From positions 6,423,798-6,487,797 of the forward strand of contig NZ_CP049780.1 of assembly GCF_011193355.1 (NCBI RefSeq): a stretch of 64,000 nucleotides of DNA. Direction: 5' to 3'. The notes beneath the pieces were generated by a model. It was not told where the DNA came from. It did no database searches and worked only from the letters and a program-made list of their open reading frames with translations. The position numbers and the translations under genes were made by a program. Positions 8,643-17,674 of the stretch are shown here, piece after piece; the first letter of the stretch is position 1; each line of letters opens with the position of its first letter. Origin of the DNA: Streptomyces sp. JB150. Lineage in GTDB: Bacteria > Actinomycetota > Actinomycetes > Streptomycetales > Streptomycetaceae.

Positions 8643-8758
8643 CCGGCACCACCGCCGGGGCCCCGCCGCACCCGAACGCGTCCCGGCCGCCGCACCGACC
8701 GCGGTCCGCCGTACCGGCAGCGGCTCGCCGCACCACCGAAGGGGCCCCGCACCGAAGG

Positions 8759-8797
8759 GGCCCGCCGCACCGGCAGACGCGGCGGGTGCGGCGGGCC
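8759..8797. terminator. Strong convergent hairpin
   Basis: A perfect 13-bp inverted repeat (GGCCCGCCGCACC / GGTGCGGCGGGCC) with a 13-nt loop lies between the converging marR and DUF3618 genes. It probably acts in both directions. Confidence 0.65.
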
Positions 8798-8869
8798 GCT
8801 GAGCGTTCAGGCCGAGGCGGGGGGCTGCCGGCGGGCCTCGTCGGCCACCTGCCGGCCGGACTGCCTGGC

Positions 8870-9487
8870 CTACTCGGAGACGTGTCCGGTCTGTTCCCGC
8901 GCTTCCTCCTTGGTGGTGCGGGCGGCCTCCGTCGCGGTGTCCTTCACTTCCTGAGCGGCCTGCCTGGCGGTCTCGGCGGCGTCGTCCCTCAGGTGCTGCG
9001 CGGACTCCATCACCGCCTGCTTGGCCGGCTCCAAGGCCGGACCGGCCTGCTCGGTGAGCTGGGCGGCCGCCTGTTCCTCCGCTCGCGTGGTCGGCAGGAG
9101 CGAGGCGGCCAGCAGACCGGCGCCGAAGGCGATCAGTCCGGCCGCGAGCGGATTGCCCTGGGTCTGCCGGACGGCCTGCTCCGGGGCGCTGCCGACGGCC
9201 TCACCGACCTGCCCGGCGGTCCGGCGCACGGTGTCCGCCGCCTGGCCGGCGCTCTCCTGCACCGACGAGGCGGCCTGCTGCGTACGCCCCTGGACCGCGC
9301 CCGCGGTCCCGGAGGCGGAGCCCATGACCCGCTCGCGCATACCGGAGACCGCGCCGCGGACCCGATGGGTGCGGCGGCGCATCACGCGCGCGGGGCTGGT
9401 GTGGTCGGCCAACCGGTCGACGTTCTGCGACAGTCGGCCACGGGTCGCTTCGATCTCGGCCCTCACTTGGTCGGGTGACGTGCCCAT
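8870..9487 (-). CDS. DUF3618 domain-containing protein
   Basis: A 205-residue protein. The DUF3618 N-terminus is visible as DQVRAEIEATRGRLSQNVDRLADHTSPARVMRR. A helical Gln/Ala-rich region follows, then one hydrophobic helix (GLIAFGAGLLAASLLP near residue 120) and a charged helical tail that could form coiled coil. The start is the ATG at 9487 with GGAGGACG before it; longer in-frame versions upstream lack a ribosome site. It overlaps the holin-like gene by 25 bp and is the last gene of a three-gene minus-strand unit. Such proteins are widespread in actinobacteria near stress genes. No biochemical function is known to me. Confidence 0.82.
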   Translation of the reverse strand: MGTSPDQVRAEIEATRGRLSQNVDRLADHTSPARVMRRRTHRVRGAVSGMRERVMGSASGTAGAVQGRTQQAASSVQESAGQAADTVRRTAGQVGEAVGSAPEQAVRQTQGNPLAAGLIAFGAGLLAASLLPTTRAEEQAAAQLTEQAGPALEPAKQAVMESAQHLRDDAAETARQAAQEVKDTATEAARTTKEEAREQTGHVSE

Positions 9488-9870
9488 CGGACGTCCTCCT
9501 TCAGGGTCTCCACGGTCTGCTGCGGTTTCGGCGACACCTCTCGCATCCGGGAGCGGCCCATGACGAACAGCACCGCTCCGATTCCCGCCCACAGGGCGGT
9601 GACGATGAGGGCCGCCCAGGCGGCGTCCATCACGTTGGCCAGGCCGAACACGGCCGCGAGCGAGGCGAACAGGGCGACCATGTACCCGGCGAAGCCCGCC
9701 CCGCCGAACATGCCGCCCACCTTGCCCGCCTTGGTGGCCTCCTGGCGTATCTCCACCTTGGCCAGCTCGATCTCCTGCCGCAGGAGTGTCTGTACGTCCG
9801 AGGTGACCTCGGACAACAGCTCTCCCACCGAGCGGTCCTGGCCGCGTGGCTCGGGTGTGAGCGACGGCAT
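9463..9870 (-). CDS. Phage holin superfamily membrane protein (Actinobacterial holin-X type)
   Basis: A 135-residue protein. The N-terminal amphipathic helix SVGELLSEVTSDVQTLLRQEIELAKVEIRQEATKAG is the hallmark of the PF07332-like family. Two transmembrane segments follow (GFAGYMVALFASLAAVFGLA and AALIVTALWAGIGAVLFVMG). Despite the name, chromosomal members are not phage lysis proteins; they are small membrane proteins with unclear envelope roles. It starts at the ATG at 9870, one base after the stop of the upstream gene, and overlaps the DUF3618 gene. The three genes are almost certainly one transcript. Confidence 0.82.
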   Translation of the reverse strand: MPSLTPEPRGQDRSVGELLSEVTSDVQTLLRQEIELAKVEIRQEATKAGKVGGMFGGAGFAGYMVALFASLAAVFGLANVMDAAWAALIVTALWAGIGAVLFVMGRSRMREVSPKPQQTVETLKEDVRWARHPTK

Positions 9871-9871
9871 G

Positions 9872-10483
9872 TCACACCCCCGGGTAGACCGGCGGCACCG
9901 GTGGCGCGGCGCCCTCCGGCAGTTGCGGTGGTGGTGGCGGTGGCGTGGCGTCGCCCGGGCCCGCCGCAGACGGCTGCTGCTGTGCGGACCGGGCCTTGCC
10001 GCCGGCCTTGCCCATCCTGCCGACGGCCAGGCCCGCCAGCGCCGCACCCGCCAGGAACGCGCCCGGCCGCCGGCGAGCGAAGCCCTTCAGGTTCTCGGTC
10101 ATGCCGGCCACCCCGTGCTGGTCCAGGTATTCGGCGGCGCGGTGGCCTCCGTCCGCCACCTGCGTCACGAGACTGCGGGCCGGGGACTCGCCGGGCGCGT
10201 TGTCCGCCAGAGCGGCCAGATCGTCCGCCCACTGCCGTACCGTGCCCGCCGCGCGCCGCGTCTGTTCCTCCATCTCCTGGGTCACGCGTTCCCGGAGGTC
10301 GGACACCGCGCTCTCGGTCTGCCGGCGGGCCTCTCCGGTCACCGTCCTGGCCTGCTCCAGCGCCGTGCTCCCGACCTGGCCGGCGGCCTGGCCCGCCTGG
10401 CCGGTCACGGCCGAGGTCTGTTCCTTCGCCGCCTGTCCGGGCTGGACGCGCTCGGGACCGCCGTCCGTCGGTTCAGCAGTCAT
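9872..10483 (-). CDS. Hypothetical helical protein of the DUF3618/holin cluster
   Basis: A 203-residue protein and the first gene of the three-gene unit. The N-terminal half is Gln/Ala/Glu-rich helix with heptad character (SDLRERVTQEMEEQTRRAAGTVRQWADDLAAL). A short hydrophobic segment follows (GAFLAGAALAGLAVGRM near residue 145), then a Pro-rich tail (PPPPPPQLPEG). The start ATG at 10483 has a GGAGGAAG ribosome site. A SigB-like promoter lies about 90 bp upstream. I do not recognise a named domain. Context suggests a membrane-associated stress protein. Confidence 0.72.
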   Translation of the reverse strand: MTAEPTDGGPERVQPGQAAKEQTSAVTGQAGQAAGQVGSTALEQARTVTGEARRQTESAVSDLRERVTQEMEEQTRRAAGTVRQWADDLAALADNAPGESPARSLVTQVADGGHRAAEYLDQHGVAGMTENLKGFARRRPGAFLAGAALAGLAVGRMGKAGGKARSAQQQPSAAGPGDATPPPPPPQLPEGAAPPVPPVYPGV

Positions 10484-10574
10484 CGCTTCCTCCCTGCTGC
10501 GCGCGTACACCGTTCCGGGCCTTCGCCGCCCTGTACGCGCCGGTATGGATGTGGCAGTTGGTGCGCTTTGCCGC

Positions 10575-10599
10575 GTATCCGGACGTACGCCACTGAAAC
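10575..10599 (-). promoter_or_regulatory. SigB-like promoter for the DUF3618/holin cluster
   Basis: On the minus strand GTTT and GGATAC are separated by 15 bp, close to the Streptomyces SigB-type pattern GnnTn(14-16)GGGTAy. It sits about 90 bp before the ATG at 10483. Confidence 0.5.
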
Positions 10600-10676
10600 G
10601 GGTAAATGGCCGCGACCGTGGATCGCTGTCGGAGGGACAATGAGGATGTTCCGGTGTGACGAAGGCGGTGGGGGCC

Positions 10677-11582
10677 ATGGAACGGCGGCCCTTGGTCGTG
10701 GGCGTCGACGGCTCGGAGCCCGGTCTGCTGGCGGTCGACTGGGCCGCCGACGAGGCGGTCCGGCACGGTCTGGCGCTGCGGATCGTCCACGCGTCGCTGT
10801 GGGAGCGGTACGAGGCGGAGGCGTTCCAGGACGCTCTGGGAGGTGACCCGGAGCCGGTCACCGAGCACGATCTGGCCGAGGGCATCCTGGCGCAGGCCGC
10901 GGAGCGGGCCAGGCGGCGCGCCCCCATGCTGGAGATCAGCACCGACCTGGTGCCGCAGGACGCCGCGTCGGCGCTGCTGCGGGAGGCCGCCGGCGCCACC
11001 GCCGTCGTGACCGGGTCGAGGGGCCGGGGGCCGATCCGGGAACTGCTGCTCGGCTCGGTCGGCCTGTCCCTGGCGGCCCGCGCCACCTGCCCGGTCGTCG
11101 TGGTGCGCGGCAGCCTGCGCAACCGGGACGTCGCGAACGGCCGGGTCGTCCTGGGCGTCGGCGGTCCGGCCACCGGTCCGGCGGCGGCGCGGTTGGCGGT
11201 GCGCGAGGCCGCGGTGCGCCACAGCGTGCTGGAGGCCGTACGGGTCTGGCACCGGCCGGCCCACCGGGCGGCCGGGCACCCGCTGCTGCGCGGGGAGCCG
11301 GCTCATCACCTGGAGGAAGAGGCCTCGGCGCTGGTCGACGAGACCCTGCGTGCCGTGGGGGACCTGCCGGACGGGCTCTCCCGCCCCGACGTGCGGCGCC
11401 TGGTGACCGACGGGTCAACCCGCCAGGTGCTGCTCGCCCGGTCCGCCGCGGCCGACCTCCTGGTCGTCGGGGCCCACCGCCGTCACGGGCATCTCGGGCC
11501 GCAGCTCGGGGTGGTGGGGCACACGCTGCTGCATCACGCCGACTGCCCGGTGGCGGTGGTCCCGCACCAAGGCCAGGAGTGA
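10677..11582 (+). CDS. Universal stress protein, tandem Usp domains
   Basis: A protein of about 301 residues with two Usp domains. Domain 1 starts VVGVDGSEPGLLAVDWAADEA and ends with the ATP-binding pattern TGSRGRGPIRELLLGSVG before CPVVVV. Domain 2 ends VVGAHRRHGHLGPQLGVVGH before CPVAVVPH. Usp proteins bind ATP and help survival under starvation, dormancy or hypoxia. The ATG at 10677 is used; a GTG 21 bp upstream (10656) is also possible. It is divergent from the DUF3618/holin cluster, so both may respond to general stress. Confidence 0.88.
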   Translation: MERRPLVVGVDGSEPGLLAVDWAADEAVRHGLALRIVHASLWERYEAEAFQDALGGDPEPVTEHDLAEGILAQAAERARRRAPMLEISTDLVPQDAASALLREAAGATAVVTGSRGRGPIRELLLGSVGLSLAARATCPVVVVRGSLRNRDVANGRVVLGVGGPATGPAAARLAVREAAVRHSVLEAVRVWHRPAHRAAGHPLLRGEPAHHLEEEASALVDETLRAVGDLPDGLSRPDVRRLVTDGSTRQVLLARSAAADLLVVGAHRRHGHLGPQLGVVGHTLLHHADCPVAVVPHQGQE

Positions 11583-11615
11583 CGCCGCCCTCGCGCCGTC
11601 CCCGTCGCCCTCGCT

Positions 11616-11655
11616 CCGTCCCACCGCGTCCGCGTTCCGTCCCACCGCGTCCGCG
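11616..11655. repeat. Short tandem repeat between usp and pucR
   Basis: Two copies of a 19-bp unit (CCGTCCCACCGCGTCCGCG) are separated by 2 bp in the 77-bp gap between converging genes. No hairpin is obvious. Confidence 0.6.
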
Positions 11656-11659
11656 CGGG

Positions 11660-12718
11660 TCACAGGCTCTGCGCGGGCCAGTCCAGCAGGCGGGCGCCGA
11701 TGACGGCGGTGTGGAGGGTGTAGCGGCGGGCGGGGTCGGTGGGGTTCACGCCGGTGAGCTGGTGGATGCGTTCCAGCCGGTACGTCAGGGCGCGCACGCT
11801 CAGGGAGAGCCGCCGGGCCGCCTCGGCGGCGACGCAGCCGCAGTCGAAGTAGGCGACGAGGGTGTCGAGGAGCGGCTGGGCGCCGTTGCGGGCGGTGGTG
11901 AGCGGGCCGAGGGTGCCCTGGACCAGGTCGGCCATGGCCTGGCGGTCACGGGTGAGGACGGGATAGACGAGCATGTCGGCCGCGCGCAGCACGGGCTCGT
12001 CGAGGTGGAGGTGGTCCGCGAGTTCCAGGGTGTTGAGCGCCTCCTCGTAGGAGTGGACGACGCCGCCCGGATCGGGCTGCGGTCGGCCGATCGCGACCCG
12101 GCCGCCGCCGGTCGCGGCGTGCGCGTGCCGGGCGAAGTGGGTCAGGATCTCCGGCTGGTCGCCGGGGGCGACGCACAGGAGCCGGCCGCCCTTCGTGGTC
12201 AGCAGGAAGTCGCGGTCGCCGAAGCGGAGGATGAGCGCCTGCTCCACCTGCCGGGGGACCGGGGCGCCCTCCTCGTACCCGCCGGAGCCCTCGGCGACGG
12301 CCACGGCGTGGGCGCGGGAGAGCCGCAGGCCGAAGCGTTCCGCGCGCTCGGCGAGCCGGCCCAGGTCGGAGCGGCCGTAGAGGAGGTCGTCGATGAACTC
12401 GCGGCGGGCGGCCTCCTCCTGCCGCACGGCGAGCCGCTGGGCCCGCTCGTAGCCCGCGGCGACCGCGTCGATCGCCTGTTCGACGGCGGCGAGCACGCTG
12501 TCGGCGGAGCCGGGGGTGTGGGGCCAGGCGGTGCGGGTGGCGGCGAGATAGGCGCCGACCAGCGCGCGCAGGCCCGGTCCGGCGTCGGCGGCCCGCTCGC
12601 CCAGGACCCGGCGGGACTCCAGCTCGTCGCGGGTCAGGCGGCGGCCCGTGGCGGACACCTCGGCCAGGATGCGGGCGTAGCCGTCGAGGTACGGCTCCGG
12701 TGGTGCGGGTTCCGCCAC
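11660..12718 (-). CDS. PucR family transcriptional regulator (CdaR-type C-terminal HTH)
   Basis: A 352-residue regulator. A mixed N-terminal region and a GGDEF-like central fold (AHAVAVAEGSGGY to GGRVAIGRPQPDPGG VVHSYEEA) precede the C-terminal PucR HTH. The HTH is seen as TLVAYFDCGCVAAEAARRLSLSVRALTYRLERI followed by HQLTGVNPTDPARRYTLHTA. Such proteins often activate purine, proline or amino-acid catabolic genes. Its target is not obvious here. A small membrane protein is encoded divergently. The ATG at 12718 is used. Confidence 0.85.
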   Translation of the reverse strand: MAEPAPPEPYLDGYARILAEVSATGRRLTRDELESRRVLGERAADAGPGLRALVGAYLAATRTAWPHTPGSADSVLAAVEQAIDAVAAGYERAQRLAVRQEEAARREFIDDLLYGRSDLGRLAERAERFGLRLSRAHAVAVAEGSGGYEEGAPVPRQVEQALILRFGDRDFLLTTKGGRLLCVAPGDQPEILTHFARHAHAATGGGRVAIGRPQPDPGGVVHSYEEALNTLELADHLHLDEPVLRAADMLVYPVLTRDRQAMADLVQGTLGPLTTARNGAQPLLDTLVAYFDCGCVAAEAARRLSLSVRALTYRLERIHQLTGVNPTDPARRYTLHTAVIGARLLDWPAQSL

Positions 12719-13021
12719 TCGTGCCCCCTTCCAGACGTCCGGCGGTATCCGGCGGATCTTGACGACTTCCTGACAGTGCCAGGCACGCAGACCCTAGAGA
12801 ACTCTGCCGGGACTCGGCAATGCGTCGGCCCGCGCCGCCGGTGCACCATGGGCGCGGGGAGCACAACGGATCGCTCCGGTGCCGGTGACCGGCAGTATGC
12901 CGGGAACCGGCACCGGGCGTGAGGCGCACCCCGTCAGGCATGCCCTGCCAGGCGCCCCGTCGAGCGTGCCGCGTCGGCCGTGCCGCGGCAGTTGCGAGGA
13001 GACCTCCGGACGGAAGGAGTC
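12719..13021. other. Intergenic region between pucR and the small membrane protein gene
   Basis: About 300 bp with divergent genes on either side. The palindromic stretch around 12769-12790 (CTGACAGTGCCAGGCACG) could be an operator. AAGGAG at 13014-13019 is the ribosome site of the downstream gene. No other gene is supported. Confidence 0.4.
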
Positions 13022-13213
13022 ATGATGACCGCGTTCCTGATCCCGCTCGCCGCCGCGACGGCGGTCGTCGTCCTCCTCACGGCCGTCCTCATGCGCCGCG
13101 ACCAGCGCCGGGCCGCCACCGTGTGGTGGACGGAGGAGGAGGCACCGGCGGGCACGGTGTGCGGCCCCGCCCCGGCCGGTGACCGACGTCCGCCCAGGCC
13201 GGCCCGGGGCTGA
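13022..13213 (+). CDS. Small single-pass membrane protein
   Basis: A 63-residue protein. It has one N-terminal transmembrane helix (FLIPLAAATAVVVLLTAVLM), then a basic stop-transfer MRRDQRR and an acidic/Pro-rich tail (TVWWTEEEAPAG). The ribosome site AAGGAG is 3-6 bp before the tandem ATG codons. The gene is divergent from pucR. No family is recognised. It may be a PucR-regulated small envelope protein (inference). Confidence 0.6.
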   Translation: MMTAFLIPLAAATAVVVLLTAVLMRRDQRRAATVWWTEEEAPAGTVCGPAPAGDRRPPRPARG

Positions 13214-13363
13214 GCCGGTACGTGTGAACCGGCCGCGAGGCGGGTCCGCGAAGATCCGCAGCGACCCGCCGGGCACCAGCCCCGGGACCCCGCCGAGCGG
13301 CTCCGGCTCCGTGCGGACCTCACCCAGGGATACGTCCCGCTCCCGTCGCGCGCGGGCCGGTCC

Positions 13364-14815
13364 TCAGTCGACGGGCGGGCGGCGGCCGGCCCAGGGGAGG
13401 GCCAGTTCGAGGACGCGGGCCGCCTGGAGGAGCAGGTCCTCGCGCCAAGGGGCGGCGACGAGCTGCACGCCGACGGGCAGGCCGGTCGCGTCGTCGTGGT
13501 GCACGGGCACGGACACCGCCGGCTGGCCCGTCACGTTGAACAGCGACGTGAACACCCCCAGGGCGTAGCTGTTGCGCAGGGCCGCCAGGGGATCCTCGTC
13601 GGTGCCCGCCCGCAGGGCGCCGACGCGCGGCGGGAGGCAGGCCGTCGTCGGAGTGACCAGCAGGTCGAAGCCGGCGACGAAGCCCTCCACGACGCGCCGC
13701 GACAGCCGCTGGGTCCCGCGCACCGCTTCCGCGTAGGCCCAGGAGTCGACCGCGCGTGCCGCGTCCCGCAGGACCCGGTTGTGCGGCTCGACCCGGTCCG
13801 GGTCCGCGAGCGGGACACCGGCGCCGCCGAGGTTCCAGAGGGTGGTGAAGGATCCGACCAGCTCGTCGGCCGGGGGCAGCGGCAGCGGCGTGTCCACGAG
13901 GTGCCCGCCGGCCGATTCGAGCGCCCGCAGGGTGGCGTCGACGGCCGCCCGGCACGCCGGGTCCACGGCGATCCCGTCGATCGGGGAGTCGGTGAGCACC
14001 CCGATCCGCAGCCCGGCCGGCAGTTCCGCGCGCAGCGCGGCCGTGAACGGCCGGCGCGGGCTCGGAGGCGACCACCAGGCGCCTGGGTCATGACGCGCGA
14101 GCACGTCGAGGACGGCCGCGGTGTCCGCCACCGAGCGCGTGACCACCCCGCTGGTGGCCAGCCCCTCCACGCCGATGACCTCGTTGGTCACCAGGCCGCG
14201 GGTGGGCTTGAGCCCGACGAGGCCGGTGCACGAGGCGGGGATGCGGATCGACCCGCCGCCGTCCTCGGCGTGCGCGAGCGGCGCCATCCCGGCGGCGACC
14301 GCGACGCCCGCGCCGCTCGACGACCCGCCGGGGGTGCGGTCCGGGTCCCACGGGTTGCGCGAGATCCCGAGGGCCGGGCTCTCGGTGAAGGGCAGGGTGC
14401 CGAACTCGGAGGTGGTGGTCTTGCCGAGCAGGACGAACCCCGCGTCCAGGAAGCGCCGTACCACCGGCTCCGACGCCGTGGCCGGCCGCCGGTCCGCGCC
14501 GGCCGACCCGTGCGTGGTGGGCCAGCCGGCCACGTCGACGAGGTCCTTGACGGGCAGCGGGACGCCGAGGAAAGGCGGCAGATCCTGGGCCGCCGACGAC
14601 GACGGCGACCCGGCCCGGACCACCGCGTCGGCCGCCTCCGCCGCGGCCTTGCGGACGTCATCGTCGGCCCGGTGACAGAAGGCGTTCAGGCGGGGGTCGA
14701 GCGCGTCCATCCGCTCGAGGAACATCTCCGCCACCTCCACCGGGCTCACCTCCTTCCCGCGGATCGCGGCGGCGAGTTCGACAGCCGGCGTGAACGGGTC
14801 GATCGGTGAGCGCAT
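13364..14815 (-). CDS. Amidase (amidase signature family)
   Basis: A 483-residue amidase-signature enzyme, which hydrolyses a C-N amide bond to acid plus ammonia or amine. The Ser-cisSer-Lys triad is visible: Lys90 in [10 protein letters not shown], cis-Ser near 165-166 in [10 protein letters not shown], and nucleophile Ser189 in [11 protein letters not shown]. The length is normal for the family. The start ATG at 14815 is followed by a typical N-terminal helix ([25 protein letters not shown]). It is divergent from an AraC regulator across a 112-bp gap and is probably controlled by it. The substrate is unknown. Confidence 0.9.
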   Translation of the reverse strand: MRSPIDPFTPAVELAAAIRGKEVSPVEVAEMFLERMDALDPRLNAFCHRADDDVRKAAAEAADAVVRAGSPSSSAAQDLPPFLGVPLPVKDLVDVAGWPTTHGSAGADRRPATASEPVVRRFLDAGFVLLGKTTTSEFGTLPFTESPALGISRNPWDPDRTPGGSSSGAGVAVAAGMAPLAHAEDGGGSIRIPASCTGLVGLKPTRGLVTNEVIGVEGLATSGVVTRSVADTAAVLDVLARHDPGAWWSPPSPRRPFTAALRAELPAGLRIGVLTDSPIDGIAVDPACRAAVDATLRALESAGGHLVDTPLPLPPADELVGSFTTLWNLGGAGVPLADPDRVEPHNRVLRDAARAVDSWAYAEAVRGTQRLSRRVVEGFVAGFDLLVTPTTACLPPRVGALRAGTDEDPLAALRNSYALGVFTSLFNVTGQPAVSVPVHHDDATGLPVGVQLVAAPWREDLLLQAARVLELALPWAGRRPPVD

Positions 14816-14927
14816 CACGAACGGTCCTTTCCGGTACGGGTGTTCAGGGCCGCGCTCAGCGGCGCGCCGCCAGTCTCCGGGCGCCCGCCCCGGACCGTCT
14901 TGGACGAATGTCCCGTAGCCTGGCGCC

Positions 14928-15779
14928 ATGCCATCCGCCGAGCGGGCCCCGGACGCCGCCGCGGTGTGGGACATCGCCACCCCGTCGCGGCCCGGTCGGC
15001 TGCCCGGGGTCGCCATGGCCGGCTTCCGCGCCCGTACGGCGGGCCCGGTCGATCTGAGCGTCGTCCCGTACCCGGCGGTCACGGTCGCCGTCGACCTGGG
15101 GGACGGCTCGCTCGCCGTGGCCGACACCAGCGGCCGGCGGCAGGCGGGAAGCGTGGTCGTCGGGCTCGGGCCGAGCGGGGTCAGGGGGCGCGGCCGTGCC
15201 GTCGAGTGCCTTCAGGTGCGGCTGTCGCCGCTGGTCGCGCACGCGGTGCTGGGCGCGCCGTCGCAGCCGGCCGGGACGGTGCTGTCGCTGGAGGACCTGT
15301 GGGGCCGTGACGGCGCGCGCACCGGGGAGCGGCTGCGCGAGGCCGGCTCGTGGGAGGAACGGTTCGCGCTCGCGGAGGCCACCCTCGCCCGGCGGCTCGA
15401 CGAGGACCGGGCGGCCGATCCCGAAGTCGCCCTCGTCTGGCGGCGGTTGGTGGCGAGCCGGGGCCTGGCGCGGGTCGAGTCGCTGGCCGCCGAGGCCGGA
15501 TGGAGCCGCAAGCGGCTGTGGTCCCGGTTCCGCGCCCAGATCGGCCTCGGCCCCAAGCGCGCGGCCCGGCTGATCCGCTTCGACCATGCGGTGCACCGAC
15601 TCGCCGCCGGGCACGGCGCCGCACTCGTCGCGGCGGAGTGCGGCTACGTCGACCAGTCCCACCTCCACCGTGACGTACGGGCGTTCGCCGGTGTGACGCC
15701 CGGCGCGGTGGCGGACGCGCCCTGGCTCGCGGTCGACGACGTGGCCTGGGCCGCACCCGCCTACCTGTCCGTGGCCTGA
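14928..15779 (+). CDS. AraC family transcriptional regulator
   Basis: A 283-residue protein. The C-terminal double HTH is recognisable from RVESLAAEAGWSRKRLWSRFRAQIGLGPKRAARLIRF and AALVAAECGYVDQSHLHRDVRAFAGVTPG. The N-terminal ~150 residues would sense a ligand. It is divergent from the amidase gene and probably controls it through the shared 112-bp region 14816-14927. The ATG at 14928 is used; the ribosome site is weak. Confidence 0.85.
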   Translation: MPSAERAPDAAAVWDIATPSRPGRLPGVAMAGFRARTAGPVDLSVVPYPAVTVAVDLGDGSLAVADTSGRRQAGSVVVGLGPSGVRGRGRAVECLQVRLSPLVAHAVLGAPSQPAGTVLSLEDLWGRDGARTGERLREAGSWEERFALAEATLARRLDEDRAADPEVALVWRRLVASRGLARVESLAAEAGWSRKRLWSRFRAQIGLGPKRAARLIRFDHAVHRLAAGHGAALVAAECGYVDQSHLHRDVRAFAGVTPGAVADAPWLAVDDVAWAAPAYLSVA

Positions 15780-15796
15780 CACGGTGTCAGCCCGCC

Positions 15797-15818
15797 GGAG
15801 GCCTGGCAGCCGGCCTCC
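15797..15818. terminator. Hairpin between converging araC-type and hydrolase genes
   Basis: GGAGGCC and GGCCTCC form a 7-bp stem with an 8-nt loop in the 78-bp convergent gap. No T-tract follows. Confidence 0.4.
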
Positions 15819-15857
15819 CGTAAGGCCCGGCGAGCCACCTTCCGACCGCCCCGGCGC

Positions 15858-16643
15858 TCAGCTGTCCAGGAAGCCCGTCACCAGTTCGACGAAGGCGTCC
15901 TCCTGCTCGAAGAACATCACGTGCCCCGCGTCGATCTCGGCGTAGGAGCCGTGGGGGAGGGCGGCGTGCAGCGCGCGGCTGTGCTCGACGGGGACGGTGA
16001 TGTCCTGGGCGGCGCCGATGACGAGCGACGGGGCCTGGATGCGGGGCAGCAGGTGCCGGATGTCGACCCGCAGGTCGTAGGCGATGTGCCGCAGAGTGCC
16101 CTCGGTGGGCGGCATGTTGGGGATCAGGGCCTCGAACCGCTCCCGCCCGATGGCGTTGAGGAAGCCGCGGCTGAAGCCGGTCATCGCCACGGCGCGGCCG
16201 AACGCGGCCGGGGAGGCGGTGCCCAGCTCCTGCCAGAGGGTGAACAGGCTGCGCAGGTACGCGTCGGAGTCGGTGTGGGCCCAGCCGGCCGCGAGCACCA
16301 GACGCCGTACGAGGTCGGGGCGCAGGGCGGCCGCGGTGGCGGCGACGGTGGCCCCCATGGAGAAGCCCAGCAGGTCCACCGGGCCGTCGGCGGCGTCCTC
16401 GACGACGGCGACGACCTGCGCGGCCAGCCCCTCCGCGGTCAGCGGACCGCCGTCGTCGGTGGTGGCCTCGGTGCCCGACAGGTCGGGGGCGATCACGGTA
16501 CGGTGCCCGGCGAACCGGGGCGTGATCTCACCCCAGTTGACGGCGGCGCCCGCCGAACCGGTGCCGTGGACCAGGACCAGCGCGGGGCCCTCGCCGGTCC
16601 GGTGGTAGTGGACCCGCGCGCCGTCGGCGGTCAGGGTGGGCAT
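15858..16643 (-). CDS. Alpha/beta hydrolase
   Basis: A 261-residue single-domain alpha/beta hydrolase. It has the oxyanion-hole strand LVLVHGTGSAG, the nucleophile elbow GFSMG (Ser95), an acidic residue in GAAQDITVPVEH, and the catalytic His in DAGHVMFFEQ. The family splits esters, amides or C-C bonds, and the substrate is unknown. It is divergent from a helix-turn-helix regulator across about 145 bp and is likely its target. Confidence 0.88.
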   Translation of the reverse strand: MPTLTADGARVHYHRTGEGPALVLVHGTGSAGAAVNWGEITPRFAGHRTVIAPDLSGTEATTDDGGPLTAEGLAAQVVAVVEDAADGPVDLLGFSMGATVAATAAALRPDLVRRLVLAAGWAHTDSDAYLRSLFTLWQELGTASPAAFGRAVAMTGFSRGFLNAIGRERFEALIPNMPPTEGTLRHIAYDLRVDIRHLLPRIQAPSLVIGAAQDITVPVEHSRALHAALPHGSYAEIDAGHVMFFEQEDAFVELVTGFLDS

Positions 16644-16789
16644 GGAACGCTCCTCGTGTCATCCGCCGGCGCCTCGTGCCCCGGCCCCGCCCACACTGCC
16701 GCCGCGGCGGGCGGGCCGGGAGAGACCTCCTCAGCCTGGGACCGGCGATCCCTGGCTGCGCGGAGCAGGGGTGTTGCAGGATGGCGGCC

Positions 16790-17647
16790 ATGACGATCGA
16801 CCGTGCCGGCCTCGCCGACTTCCTGCGCCGCTCCCGCGACCGTGTGCGCCCCCAGGACGCCGGGCTGCCCGTCGGCCCGCGCCGCCGCACCCCCGGACTG
16901 CGCCGCGAGGAGGTCGCCCAGCTCGCCGGCATGTCGGCGGACTACTACATACGGCTCGAACAGGGCCGCGGCCCGCAGCCCTCCCCGGAGATGCTGGCGG
17001 CCCTGGCCCGCGCCCTGCGGTTGTCCGACGACGAGTCCGACCACCTCCACCTGCTCGCCGGCCGGCGTCCGCCCGCCGCCCGCACCTGCGGCGACCGCCT
17101 CCACCCCGGACTGCTGCACCTGCTGGACCAACTGCCCACCACGCCGGTGCAGGTGGTGAACGACCTGGGGGACGTGCTGGCGCAGAACGCGATGGCCGAG
17201 GCGCTGCTCGGCGGGGTGTGCTCGGTGTCCGAGCACGGCCGCAACATCGTCTGGCGCTGGTTCACCGACCCCGCCCAGCGCGCCGCGTACCCGGCCGACG
17301 AGCACGACTACTACAGCCGGCTGCACGTCGCCGACCTGCGGGCCGCCGTGGGCGGGCGCACCGGCGATCCCGCGGCGGCCCGTCTGGTACGGCGCCTGCG
17401 CGAGGCCAGCGAGGAGTTCGGCGCCCTGTGGGACCTGCACGAGGTCGCCGTACGGAGGTCGGCCAGGATGCGCGTGCTGCACCCGCTGATCGGCCCGGTC
17501 GACCTGGACTGCCAGGTCCTGCTCGCGCCGCGCGGAGACCAGCGCGTCATCCTCTACACCCCGCCCGTCGGCAGTGACGCGAGCGAACGCCTCGCACTGC
17601 TGAAGGTGGTGGGCAACGGCCAGTTCACCGCGGCGGACAGCGCCTGA
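16790..17647 (+). CDS. Helix-turn-helix regulator with MmyB-like ligand-binding domain
   Basis: A 285-residue regulator. The XRE-type HTH (RTPGLRREEVAQLAGMSADYYIRLEQGRG) occupies residues ~30-65. An MmyB-like domain follows (VNDLGDVLAQNAMAEALLGG, WRWFTDPAQRAAYP, DLHEVAVRRSARMRVLHPLIG), typical of the large actinobacterial family that regulates a divergent oxidoreductase or hydrolase. The ATG at 16790 has AGGATGG before it; an ATG at 16781 is possible. The divergent alpha/beta hydrolase gene is the probable target. Confidence 0.87.
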   Translation: MTIDRAGLADFLRRSRDRVRPQDAGLPVGPRRRTPGLRREEVAQLAGMSADYYIRLEQGRGPQPSPEMLAALARALRLSDDESDHLHLLAGRRPPAARTCGDRLHPGLLHLLDQLPTTPVQVVNDLGDVLAQNAMAEALLGGVCSVSEHGRNIVWRWFTDPAQRAAYPADEHDYYSRLHVADLRAAVGGRTGDPAAARLVRRLREASEEFGALWDLHEVAVRRSARMRVLHPLIGPVDLDCQVLLAPRGDQRVILYTPPVGSDASERLALLKVVGNGQFTAADSA

Positions 17648-17674
17648 GAGCACGGTCAGCGCCCGAGAGCACGG
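17638..17674. repeat. Imperfect 18-bp direct repeat at the regulator stop codon
   Basis: CAGCGCCTGAGAGCACGG (17638-17655) is followed at 17657-17674 by the same sequence with one change. The first copy contains the stop codon, which suggests a local duplication. Confidence 0.6.

Noticed and set aside
9463..9870. Holin-like gene as evidence of a prophage
   Set aside because: No other phage genes, no attachment site at the tRNA, and this family is a common chromosomal partner of DUF3618.
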